From an uncultured Bacilli bacterium (GTDB lineage Bacteria; Bacillota_I; Bacilli_A; RF39; UBA660), in contig CALVVD010000046.1 of the NCBI GenBank assembly GCA_944363745.1, positions 1 to 7,139 on the forward strand: a stretch of DNA of 7,139 bases, given 5' to 3'. Shown here in pieces: positions 1-5,148 of the stretch. The translations under genes were made by a program, and so were the position numbers. The notes beneath the pieces were generated by a model, which searched no databases, was not told where the DNA came from, and worked only from the letters and a program-made list of their open reading frames with translations. Each line of letters starts with the position of its first letter. Within the stretch, counting starts at the first letter, position 1.

Positions 1-780
1 GGTAATGGTAATCCGACTTCATATGAGCCAACGGGGACTGCAGGTATTAGACGATCAATAGTATTAAAATCAAATATAAAAATTATAGATGGAGATGGAA
101 CTGAAGATAATCCATATCGCTTAGAAGGAGATAATGACACCAATCTATCTGGTGTATTACTTTTAAGTAGATATAGTGGAGAGTATATGAGGTTTGGTAA
201 TAATGAAAATAGTCTATATCGAATAGTAAGCCATGAAACAGATGGACTAACTAAAATAACAAGTGCCGAGCCTTTAAAAAGTTCTGGAATGTTTATAACA
301 AGTGCCTTTAGTAGTGAAAGTAGTGATATCTATTATTCATCTAGTAATGTAATAGGTACATTCTTAAATGGAGATTATTTGAATAGTTATGTAGATAGTA
401 GTTATAATGAAATGATAGAAGAAAGTACAACGTGGTATTTAGGTAATGTAGGTGCAGGAGAAAGTTATAAATTAGCAAAATATGCAGATACAAATATGGC
501 AACTTATACTACATCTACTGAAGTAAAAATTGGATTATTACGGATAGGCGAATTAATGTCGGGACAATTTACTTATATAGAAGGTAATACGACATACTGG
601 CTATTGACCTTGAATAACCAAAAGACATTTGTAAGAACATCATATTTAGCTGGTAATGGTTCTGGTGATTTTTCTACAAAATCCTTCGGAATAAAACCAT
701 CTCTAAATCTAAAATCTAATGTAGTTATAACAGGTGGAAATGGTACTAAAAATAATCCATTTATCCTTGATCTAGCTTGA
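1..780 (+). CDS. Repeat-domain surface protein, C-terminal part (5' partial)
   Basis: The frame is open from base 1 to a TGA at 778-780, so 259 codons of a gene that begins outside the window are present; the ATG at 187 is internal. Two related segments are visible. Codons 1-43 (containing LKSN and DGDGTEDNPY) resemble the last 42 codons, 218-259 (containing LKSN and GGNGTKNNPF), so a domain of about 215 residues is repeated in tandem. Between them, LYRIVSHETDG (about codon 72), an aromatic/Ser-rich stretch, KIGLLRIGELMSGQ and TYWLLT fit the DUF6273-like modules of large exported or pilin-like proteins in uncultured Bacilli. The protein stops right after the repeat motif, with no LPXTG motif or C-terminal membrane segment, so any anchor must lie in the missing N-terminus. 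Codon use is more mixed (CGG, ACG, TCG, GCC) than in the downstream genes. The family call is from memory of the motif; the function (surface display or adhesion) is inferred. Confidence 0.72.
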   Translation, partial: GNGNPTSYEPTGTAGIRRSIVLKSNIKIIDGDGTEDNPYRLEGDNDTNLSGVLLLSRYSGEYMRFGNNENSLYRIVSHETDGLTKITSAEPLKSSGMFITSAFSSESSDIYYSSSNVIGTFLNGDYLNSYVDSSYNEMIEESTTWYLGNVGAGESYKLAKYADTNMATYTTSTEVKIGLLRIGELMSGQFTYIEGNTTYWLLTLNNQKTFVRTSYLAGNGSGDFSTKSFGIKPSLNLKSNVVITGGNGTKNNPFILDLA

Positions 781-792
781 TATATCAACAAA

Positions 793-810
793 TTTACGAA
801 AATTCGTAAA
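793..810. promoter_or_regulatory. Perfect 8-bp inverted repeat, candidate operator
   Basis: TTTACGAA and TTCGTAAA are exact inverted copies separated by AA. The site lies 13 bases after the surface-gene stop and 55 bases before the XRE-family gene start. No T-tract follows, so a terminator is unlikely. A spaced palindrome just upstream of a small HTH gene is the usual place for an autoregulatory operator. A weak promoter-like pair, TTGATT (817-822) and TACATT (840-845) with 17-bp spacing, lies just downstream, which would place the repeat upstream of, not over, that promoter. Binding by the neighbouring regulator is inference. Confidence 0.45.
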
Positions 811-864
811 AAAGTATTGATTATCCGTATATCCTATGCTACATTATTAGTGGGAGGGAAACTT

Positions 865-1122
865 ATGGATAGAATTAAAGCTATGGAAGAAAGAAAAACT
901 AAAGTAGATGAATTAGAAAGAGAGTTTGTTGAAGATTTTATTAAATTAAGAAAAGATAAACATTTAACACAAGAATCTCTTGCTAATAAATCTGGTGTTA
1001 TTAGATTAACTATTACAAGAATAGAGAATTTTATTACTTCTCCACAAATTAATACTTTAATTAAAATATTAAAACCTATTGGTTATACTATTAAAATAGT
1101 TCCAATTAAAAAGAAGAAGTAG
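865..1122 (+). CDS. XRE-family HTH transcriptional regulator, HigA-like
   Basis: An 85-residue protein. The frame is open further upstream (TTG at 817), but ATG 865 has a fitting ribosome site, GGGAGGG at 852-858, six bases away, so it is chosen. An N-terminal charged helix (residues 5-25) leads into a compact XRE helix-turn-helix: residues 34-45 (LTQESLANKSGV) form the first helix and turn, and 48-55 (LTITRIEN) the recognition helix. The C-terminal part, with TLIKILKPIGYTIKIVP, matches the usual end of HigA-like antitoxins and small stand-alone XRE regulators. It ends in a KKKK tail. Such proteins bind DNA as dimers and usually repress their own promoter; an inverted repeat stands upstream. 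No toxin gene (HigB/RelE type) is visible on either side, so either it is an orphan or the antitoxin resemblance is only structural. A strong terminator follows immediately, which makes it a one-gene unit. Confidence 0.82.
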   Translation: MDRIKAMEERKTKVDELEREFVEDFIKLRKDKHLTQESLANKSGVIRLTITRIENFITSPQINTLIKILKPIGYTIKIVPIKKKK

Positions 1123-1126
1123 TTTT

Positions 1127-1160
1127 GAGATTAGAAATTTCTAATCTCTTTTATTTTTTT
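1127..1160 (+). terminator. Rho-independent terminator after the XRE gene
   Basis: GAGATTAG (1127-1134) pairs perfectly with CTAATCTC (1141-1148) around AAATTT, which can itself pair further. TTTTATTTTTTT follows at once (1149-1160). It begins four bases after the TAG stop of the regulator and isolates that gene from dnaB. Confidence 0.9.
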
Positions 1161-1161
1161 A

Positions 1162-1190
1162 TAGATATTTTCTTCATTATACTTTATACT
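1162..1190 (+). promoter_or_regulatory. Candidate promoter for dnaB
   Basis: TAGATA (1162-1167) and TATACT (1185-1190) are separated by 17 bp. A second TATACT at 1178-1183 is an alternative -10 box. Either would give a very short leader, with the Shine-Dalgarno almost at the transcript start. A new promoter is expected here because a strong terminator lies immediately upstream. Confidence 0.4.
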
Positions 1191-1211
1191 ATTTTTTAGG
1201 AAGTGAAGACT

Positions 1212-2522
1212 ATGAGAAATATATCTATATTACCTGCTGATACATATGTAGTTGTTAATAAAACAGTTATTAGAGAAGATGATAGACGTCTTTTAACGAT
1301 GCTTTATCAACCTATTATTGGTTATACTGCTGTTAGTCTTTACTTTACTTTAATAGATGATCTTGATGAATTAAAAAGAATTAGTAATGATTTAACACAT
1401 CATCATTTGATGAGTATTATGCAATTACGTTTAGAAGATATTATGATTGCAAGAGAAAAGTTAGAAGCAGTAGGACTCTTAAAGACTTACTTAAAAAAAG
1501 GTAATGTTAATAATTACGTATATCTTTTATATTCTCCTATTAGTGCTAATGAGTTTTTTAATCATCCTATACTTAATATAGTTTTGTATAATAATATTGG
1601 TAAGAGAGAATATTTAAAAAGACAAGAGATGTTTAAAGTACCTAGGGTTAGATTAACTGATTATGAAGATGTTTCTCATAAATTTAATGAAGTGTTTAAG
1701 AGTAGTAATTTAAAGCCTTTTGAAGTTATTGAAGATATAGAGAAACGTGAAGAGGGTACAATTATTTTAGATGATATGATAGACTTTAATCTTTTAATTG
1801 CATCTATTCCAAGTGGTCTTGTTAGTAATAGATGTTTTAATGAAGATACTAAGAAGCTTATTAATAATCTTTCTTTAGTATATAATATAGATACTGAAAG
1901 AATGAGTGGCCTTGTTAGGGCTTCTTTAAATGAAAAAGGACTTATAGATAAAGCTTTACTTAGAAAAAATTGTCGTAATTATTATTCTTTTGAAAATGTA
2001 GGTAATCTTCCTACATTAGTTTATCAAACACAACCTGATTATTTAAAGAAACCTGTTGGAGATAATTCTAAATGGGCTAAGATGGTTTATACTTTTGAAA
2101 ATACTAGTCCTTATGATTATTTGAGAAGTAAATATAAGGGAGCGGAACCTACTAAGAGAGATTTACAATTAATAGAAGAGTTAATGTTAGATCAAAAGCT
2201 TAGTGCAGGGGTTGTTAATGTACTTATTTCTTATGCTTTGAAGGTTAATAATCAAAAGCTTAATCGTAATTATTTAGAGACAATTGCTGGGCAATGGAAA
2301 CGTCTTAATATAGAGACTGTTGAAGAAGCAATGAAATTAACAGAAAAAGAATATAAAAAGATGAAGAAAATTGCTAATACAACTACTAAGAGTAAAAGTA
2401 CCGTTAAAAAGAATACTAAAGAAGAGATATTGCCTGATTGGTTTGATAAAGAAGTTGAGGCTAGTAGTGTTAATGAAGAAGAGAAGAATGAGTTGGATAA
2501 ACTAATAGATAGTCTTGTTTAA
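1212..2522 (+). CDS. dnaB: DnaB/DnaD-family replication initiation and membrane attachment protein
   Basis: A 436-residue homologue of Bacillus DnaB, the primosome protein that works with DnaD and DnaI to load the replicative helicase at oriC and at restart sites. The N-terminal winged-helix domain (about residues 1-140) carries the family opening ILPADTYVVVN and the LYQPIIGYTAVSLYFTL stretch. The C-terminal DnaD-like domain (PF07261 type, about residues 299-380) starts at SPYDYL and contains the diagnostic YxxxIxxxW motif as YLETIAGQW (354-362). A Lys/Ser/Thr-rich linker (about 383-405) and an acidic tail with PDWF follow. The GTG at 1203 is also in frame, but AGGAA (1198-1202) sits too close to it and is well placed for ATG 1212, so the shorter start is chosen. 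The partner gene dnaI, usually next downstream in Bacillota, is not there. Family assignment is strong; membrane attachment is known only from B. subtilis. Confidence 0.9.
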   Translation: MRNISILPADTYVVVNKTVIREDDRRLLTMLYQPIIGYTAVSLYFTLIDDLDELKRISNDLTHHHLMSIMQLRLEDIMIAREKLEAVGLLKTYLKKGNVNNYVYLLYSPISANEFFNHPILNIVLYNNIGKREYLKRQEMFKVPRVRLTDYEDVSHKFNEVFKSSNLKPFEVIEDIEKREEGTIILDDMIDFNLLIASIPSGLVSNRCFNEDTKKLINNLSLVYNIDTERMSGLVRASLNEKGLIDKALLRKNCRNYYSFENVGNLPTLVYQTQPDYLKKPVGDNSKWAKMVYTFENTSPYDYLRSKYKGAEPTKRDLQLIEELMLDQKLSAGVVNVLISYALKVNNQKLNRNYLETIAGQWKRLNIETVEEAMKLTEKEYKKMKKIANTTTKSKSTVKKNTKEEILPDWFDKEVEASSVNEEEKNELDKLIDSLV

Positions 2523-2543
2523 TTTGTTAATTTGTGGTATAAT
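2515..2543 (+). promoter_or_regulatory. Strong sigma-A-type promoter with extended -10
   Basis: TTGTTT (2515-2520) and a consensus TATAAT (2538-2543) are exactly 17 bp apart. TG stands one base before the -10 (2535-2536), forming an extended -10. The -35 box overlaps the end of dnaB and its TAA stop. It should start transcription near 2550 and give a short leader for the membrane-protein gene at 2568, making that gene independent of dnaB. Confidence 0.75.
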
Positions 2544-2556
2544 AGGCGGTAATTTA

Positions 2557-2565
2557 GGGGGGGAG
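2557..2565 (+). promoter_or_regulatory. Unusual ribosome binding site with a seven-G run
   Basis: GGGGGGG (2557-2563) followed by AG, two bases of TT and then ATG 2568. It is the longest G run in this AT-rich window and forms the Shine-Dalgarno of the membrane-protein gene. A homopolymer in this position could change length by slippage and alter spacing; that is inference from position alone. Confidence 0.55.
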
Positions 2566-2567
2566 TT

Positions 2568-3044
2568 ATGAATAATTTGTTAGTTAGAAAATATATTATT
2601 GATATTGCATTTATTATTGTTGCTGTATCATTATTAACTTGGTTTTGGTTTGGTCCTTATAAGGATAAAGTAAGAATAAGAGAGTCTTTGAGGGCTTATA
2701 ATGTAGAATTCAATAATAATATTAGTTATAATGGTTTTGATTCATTTAGTCTAGATAATAATAAAATAACTAAAGAGTTTAGTGTTACTAATCATGGAGA
2801 TGAAGAGATTAGTTATGTTGTTAGTTTTGATAATTTAACTAATGAGAAGAATAACTATGTAAATTATATTTTAACTGATAGTGAAGGTAATGTTGTTGAA
2901 AGGAACTTGTCTTTAGATGGGTATATTTTAGAGAATAATATTAGACCTTTAGAGACTAAAGATTATAAAATTACTTTGTGGTATGATGATGTAAATACTA
3001 TTGATGGTAATTTAGAGATTCTTTTAAATCCTAGTATAGCTTAA
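2568..3044 (+). CDS. Membrane-anchored protein with a predicted external beta domain, function unknown
   Basis: A 158-residue protein I cannot assign to a named family. It opens with a short basic segment and one hydrophobic helix (about residues 10-28), then GPYKDK; no signal-peptidase or lipoprotein site is evident, so it is probably an N-terminally anchored protein facing outward. Residues 65-155 alternate in a beta-sandwich manner (TKEFSVTNHGDEEISYVVSF, then a REL-type ending of IRPLETKDYKITLWYDD). This resembles the single immunoglobulin-like domain of camelysin/TasA-type or WxL-associated exported proteins; that is a similarity of pattern only. The ATG has an unusual ribosome site of seven Gs followed by AG (2557-2565). 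The gene has its own strong promoter and no obvious operon partner: the next feature is a tRNA. Asn content is high. Confidence 0.75.
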   Translation: MNNLLVRKYIIDIAFIIVAVSLLTWFWFGPYKDKVRIRESLRAYNVEFNNNISYNGFDSFSLDNNKITKEFSVTNHGDEEISYVVSFDNLTNEKNNYVNYILTDSEGNVVERNLSLDGYILENNIRPLETKDYKITLWYDDVNTIDGNLEILLNPSIA

Positions 3045-3069
3045 CAAATATTAAGATATATGTTAAAAT
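3041..3069 (+). promoter_or_regulatory. Promoter for tRNA-Arg
   Basis: TTAACA (3041-3046) and TAAAAT (3064-3069) are 17 bp apart, with TG one base before the -10 (3061-3062). The -35 box overlaps the stop codon of the preceding gene. Transcription would start near 3076, about ten bases before the mature tRNA 5' end, a normal distance for a short tRNA leader processed by RNase P. Confidence 0.7.
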
Positions 3070-3080
3070 AAATATATCTT
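3053..3080. repeat. AT-rich 9-bp inverted repeat across the tRNA promoter
   Basis: AAGATATAT (3053-3061) and ATATATCTT (3072-3080) are perfect inverted copies with a ten-base loop that holds the -10 box of the tRNA promoter. The T-run after it is poor (TTTAAAT), so it would be only a weak terminator for the gene ending at 3044. It could be a chance palindrome in AT-rich DNA or a binding site over the promoter. Confidence 0.4.
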
Positions 3081-3085
3081 TAAAT

Positions 3086-3160
3086 GTCTCTATAGTTCAA
3101 CGGATAGAACAAGGCCCTCCTAAGGCTTAGATGAAGGTTCGATTCCTTCTAGGGACACCA
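3086..3160 (+). tRNA. tRNA-Arg (anticodon CCU, reads AGG)
   Basis: A complete cloverleaf can be folded by hand. The acceptor stem GTCTCTA (3086-3092) pairs with TAGGGAC (3150-3156) with one G-U. The D-arm stem is GTTC/GAAC (3095-3110). The anticodon stem AGGCC/GGCTT encloses the seven-base loop CTCCTAA (3117-3123), giving anticodon CCT at 3119-3121. There is a four-base variable loop, and the T-arm GAAGG/CCTTC has loop TTCGATT (3133-3149). Discriminator A3157 is followed by an encoded CCA (3158-3160). CCU reads the AGG arginine codon, which is used less than AGA in the genes around it. No terminator lies between it and the next gene, 27 bases away. Confidence 0.95.
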
Positions 3161-3187
3161 TTATAAATATTGTAAAGAGGTGTTTCT

Positions 3188-3730
3188 GTGGCATATATTA
3201 GTGAAATTAGTAATAAACCATTAGAAAGAGGTAATGATAAGAATCAAGATCAAACTTTTGATTTGTTAGAAAAAATAAATATAGAATTTTCATGTGTTTC
3301 TAATGATGTTGTGGAAACAATGGAAGAATGTGAAGAATTGGATAAAGTGTTAGGAGTAGAGATAAGAAAAAGTCTTTTAGTAAGGAATCAAAAGAAAACT
3401 AGATATTATTTAGTTGTTATGCCTGCTTCTAAAAGATGTGATATGAAAGAATTAGCATTATTACTTGATGAGAATAAATTATCATTTGCTTCAAGTTCTG
3501 ATATGTTAAGTTTATTAAATTCTATTCCTGGTTCTTTATCTATTATGGGTCTTATTAATGATAAAGATAATAGAGTTCAATTAGTTTTTGATAAAAGTGT
3601 TTTAGCTAGTGAATATTTTGGTTGTAATACAGGTACTAATAAGTCTCATTTGAAATTAAAAACTTCTGATGTAATAGATAAAATATTACCTTCTATTAAT
3701 CATGAGCCAATTATTGTTGATATTAAATAA
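3188..3730 (+). CDS. YbaK/ProXp-ala-type aminoacyl-tRNA deacylase (prolyl-tRNA editing protein)
   Basis: A 180-residue trans-editing protein of the YbaK/PrdX (ProXp-ala) family, which removes mischarged amino acids, typically Ala from tRNA-Pro, in the cytosol. It starts at GTG 3188, chosen because GAGGTG (3177-3182) lies five bases before it. Family marks are VEIRKSLLVRNQKK (57-70), whose K61 sits where the conserved catalytic lysine is expected; YYLVVMPASKR (73-83); KLSFAS (97-102); IPGSLSIMGLINDKDNRV (113-130); and NHEPIIVDI (171-179) at the end. The usual GS(V/L)(S/T)PFGL(I/L)ND motif reads GSLSIMGLIND here, so the Pro-Phe pair is replaced by Ile-Met, a variation in the substrate-pocket loop. 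It is full length for the family. It stands 27 bases after tRNA-Arg with no terminator between, so both may be on one transcript. Exact tRNA and amino-acid specificity cannot be read from sequence. Confidence 0.85.
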   Translation: MAYISEISNKPLERGNDKNQDQTFDLLEKINIEFSCVSNDVVETMEECEELDKVLGVEIRKSLLVRNQKKTRYYLVVMPASKRCDMKELALLLDENKLSFASSSDMLSLLNSIPGSLSIMGLINDKDNRVQLVFDKSVLASEYFGCNTGTNKSHLKLKTSDVIDKILPSINHEPIIVDIK

Positions 3731-3748
3731 AGATTTACTTATGTTATT

Positions 3749-3777
3749 AAAGACTACTTTTTGTTAGTCTTTTATTA
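3749..3777 (+). terminator. Rho-independent terminator after the editing-protein gene
   Basis: AAAGACTA (3749-3756) pairs with TAGTCTTT (3765-3772) around an eight-base loop rich in T, followed by TATTTATAT-like sequence. The stem is weak in GC but perfect, and it lies 18 bases after the TAA stop. Confidence 0.68.
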
Positions 3778-3827
3778 TATACTAATAAAGTAAGATATAT
3801 TTAGATAATAGAATGGTGATAATAGTT

Positions 3828-5090
3828 ATGGATTATGAAAATGTTATGAATAAAGTGAAAGAGTGTTTAGAGTGTGTTAGGAAACCTTGTCAGATGGGGT
3901 GCCCTTTGAATAATGATATTAGAGGATTTATTAAATTAGTTAAAGAAGAGAAGTATGAAGAAGCTTATAATTTATTATTGGAAACGACAGTTTTATCTTC
4001 TGTTTGCGGGAGAGTTTGTCCTAAGAGTAAACAGTGTGAAGGAAAATGTGTAAAAGGAAGGATTAAGGATAGTAATGCTGTTGAAATAGGAAAGATAGAA
4101 GCTTTTATTGGGGATATGGCTTTGAAGAATAAGTGGGCTATTAGCTGTTTACCTTTAAAGAATAAGAAAGTTGCAGTTGTAGGAGGAGGTCCAGCTGGTT
4201 TAAGTTGTGCAGCTTTTTTAAGACGTAATGGTTATAATGTTACTATTTATGAAAGGCATAATTACTTAGGCGGTCTTTTATATCATGGAATACCAGAGTT
4301 TAGGTTAGATAAGTCTTTGTTAAGAAAAGTAATTGATAAGATTTTGGAGTTAGGTATAGATGTTAAATTAAATCAAAGTATTGGCAAAGACTTTAATTTA
4401 GAGACTCTAGAGAAAGAATATGATGCAGTGTTTTTAGGATTTGGAGCGAATCTTTCTAGCAAGATGAATATACCAGGAGAAGATTTAAAGGGTGTGTATG
4501 GTGGTAATGAGTTATTAGAGTCTAATAATCATCCTGATTATGAAGGTAAGGTTGTTGTAGTAAGCGGTTGTGGTAATGTTGCTATGGATGTTGCTCGTAC
4601 TATAAAAAGAAAAGGTGCGAGTAGGGTTTATGTTATTTATAGGAGAAGTGAAGTGGAGGCTCTTGCTGAAGAAAAAGAGATTAAGGAAGCTAGGAATGAG
4701 GGCATAGAGTTTTTATTTCAAAATAATATTATTGGTATTTATGGAGAAAAAATGGTGGAGAAAATTGAAGTAATTAAGACAGAACTTGTAAAAAAAGATG
4801 ATGATGATAGATTATCTCCTGTTAATATAGAAGGAACTAACTATTATCTATCTTGTGACTATGTAGTTATGGCGATAGGAAGTCATCCTGAAAGTAGTGT
4901 TGTTAATAGTTTAGGATTAGAGCTTGATAAAAGAGAAAGAATATTAATAGATAAAGATGGACATACTTCAAAAGAAAAAGTATTTGCAGGTGGAGATTTA
5001 GCAGGTACTACTTCTACAGTTGCTTTTGCCTCACGTGCTGGAAGAGAGGCAGCATATGCCATTATGAAATATTTGGAGAATAGCGTATAA
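3828..5090 (+). CDS. GltD-like Fe-S/FAD-dependent NAD(P)H oxidoreductase (glutamate synthase small-subunit family)
   Basis: A 420-residue protein of the GltD/NfnB/dihydropyrimidine-dehydrogenase N-terminal family, which passes electrons between NAD(P)H, FAD and Fe-S clusters. An N-terminal Fer4_20-type region has eight cysteines in two sets: C13, C16, C21, C25 (ending CQMGCPLNNDI) and C60, C64, C70, C74. The FAD-binding loop GGGPAGL is at 119-125, with E142 ending the Rossmann strand. GGLLYHGIPEFRL (148-160) is the family signature. The NAD(P)H loop GCGNVAMD is at 247-254. The C-terminal FAD motif VFAGGDLAGTTSTVAFASRAG (from 385) closes the site. ATG 3813 is in frame, but GGTGAT (3815-3820), a perfect anti-16S match, is seven bases before ATG 3828, so that start is chosen. 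No large glutamate synthase subunit (gltB) or NfnA-like partner lies next to it, so whether it makes glutamate or serves another electron acceptor is open. Confidence 0.88.
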   Translation: MDYENVMNKVKECLECVRKPCQMGCPLNNDIRGFIKLVKEEKYEEAYNLLLETTVLSSVCGRVCPKSKQCEGKCVKGRIKDSNAVEIGKIEAFIGDMALKNKWAISCLPLKNKKVAVVGGGPAGLSCAAFLRRNGYNVTIYERHNYLGGLLYHGIPEFRLDKSLLRKVIDKILELGIDVKLNQSIGKDFNLETLEKEYDAVFLGFGANLSSKMNIPGEDLKGVYGGNELLESNNHPDYEGKVVVVSGCGNVAMDVARTIKRKGASRVYVIYRRSEVEALAEEKEIKEARNEGIEFLFQNNIIGIYGEKMVEKIEVIKTELVKKDDDDRLSPVNIEGTNYYLSCDYVVMAIGSHPESSVVNSLGLELDKRERILIDKDGHTSKEKVFAGGDLAGTTSTVAFASRAGREAAYAIMKYLENSV

Positions 5091-5095
5091 AACAT

Positions 5096-5126
5096 TTGAC
5101 TATAGTATACTCTAATATTGTATATT
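5096..5126 (+). promoter_or_regulatory. Possible promoter for the flavodoxin gene
   Basis: TTGACT (5096-5101), five of six to consensus, lies six bases after the oxidoreductase stop. A TATATT box at 5121-5126 gives 19-bp spacing, longer than ideal; TGTATA at 5119-5124 gives 17. No hairpin terminator is seen between the oxidoreductase and this gene, so read-through from upstream is also possible. Confidence 0.38.
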
Positions 5127-5148
5127 TATTTTTGAAAGGAGAGTTTAA

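Noticed and set aside
573..791. Minus-strand open frame of 72 codons
   Set aside because: It lies opposite the coherent plus-strand surface-protein frame, has no recognisable motifs or ribosome site, and is a typical antisense shadow.
817..864. Longer XRE protein starting at TTG 817
   Set aside because: The extra 16 residues are not like the family, TTG 817 has no ribosome site, and ATG 865 has a strong one.
778..867. The surface-protein gene and the XRE gene are in the same frame with only one TGA between them, suggesting TGA could be read as Trp
   Set aside because: The surface protein ends naturally right after its repeat motif, the XRE gene has its own strong ribosome site and ATG, every recognisable Trp in the window is TGG, and 28 stop-free codons are not unusual by chance.
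3813..3827. Longer oxidoreductase starting at ATG 3813
   Set aside because: This ATG overlaps the Shine-Dalgarno GGTGAT that serves ATG 3828; no ribosome site precedes 3813.
4883..5095. Minus-strand open frame of 70 codons
   Set aside because: It is antisense to the conserved C-terminal FAD motif of the oxidoreductase; the conservation explains the open frame.
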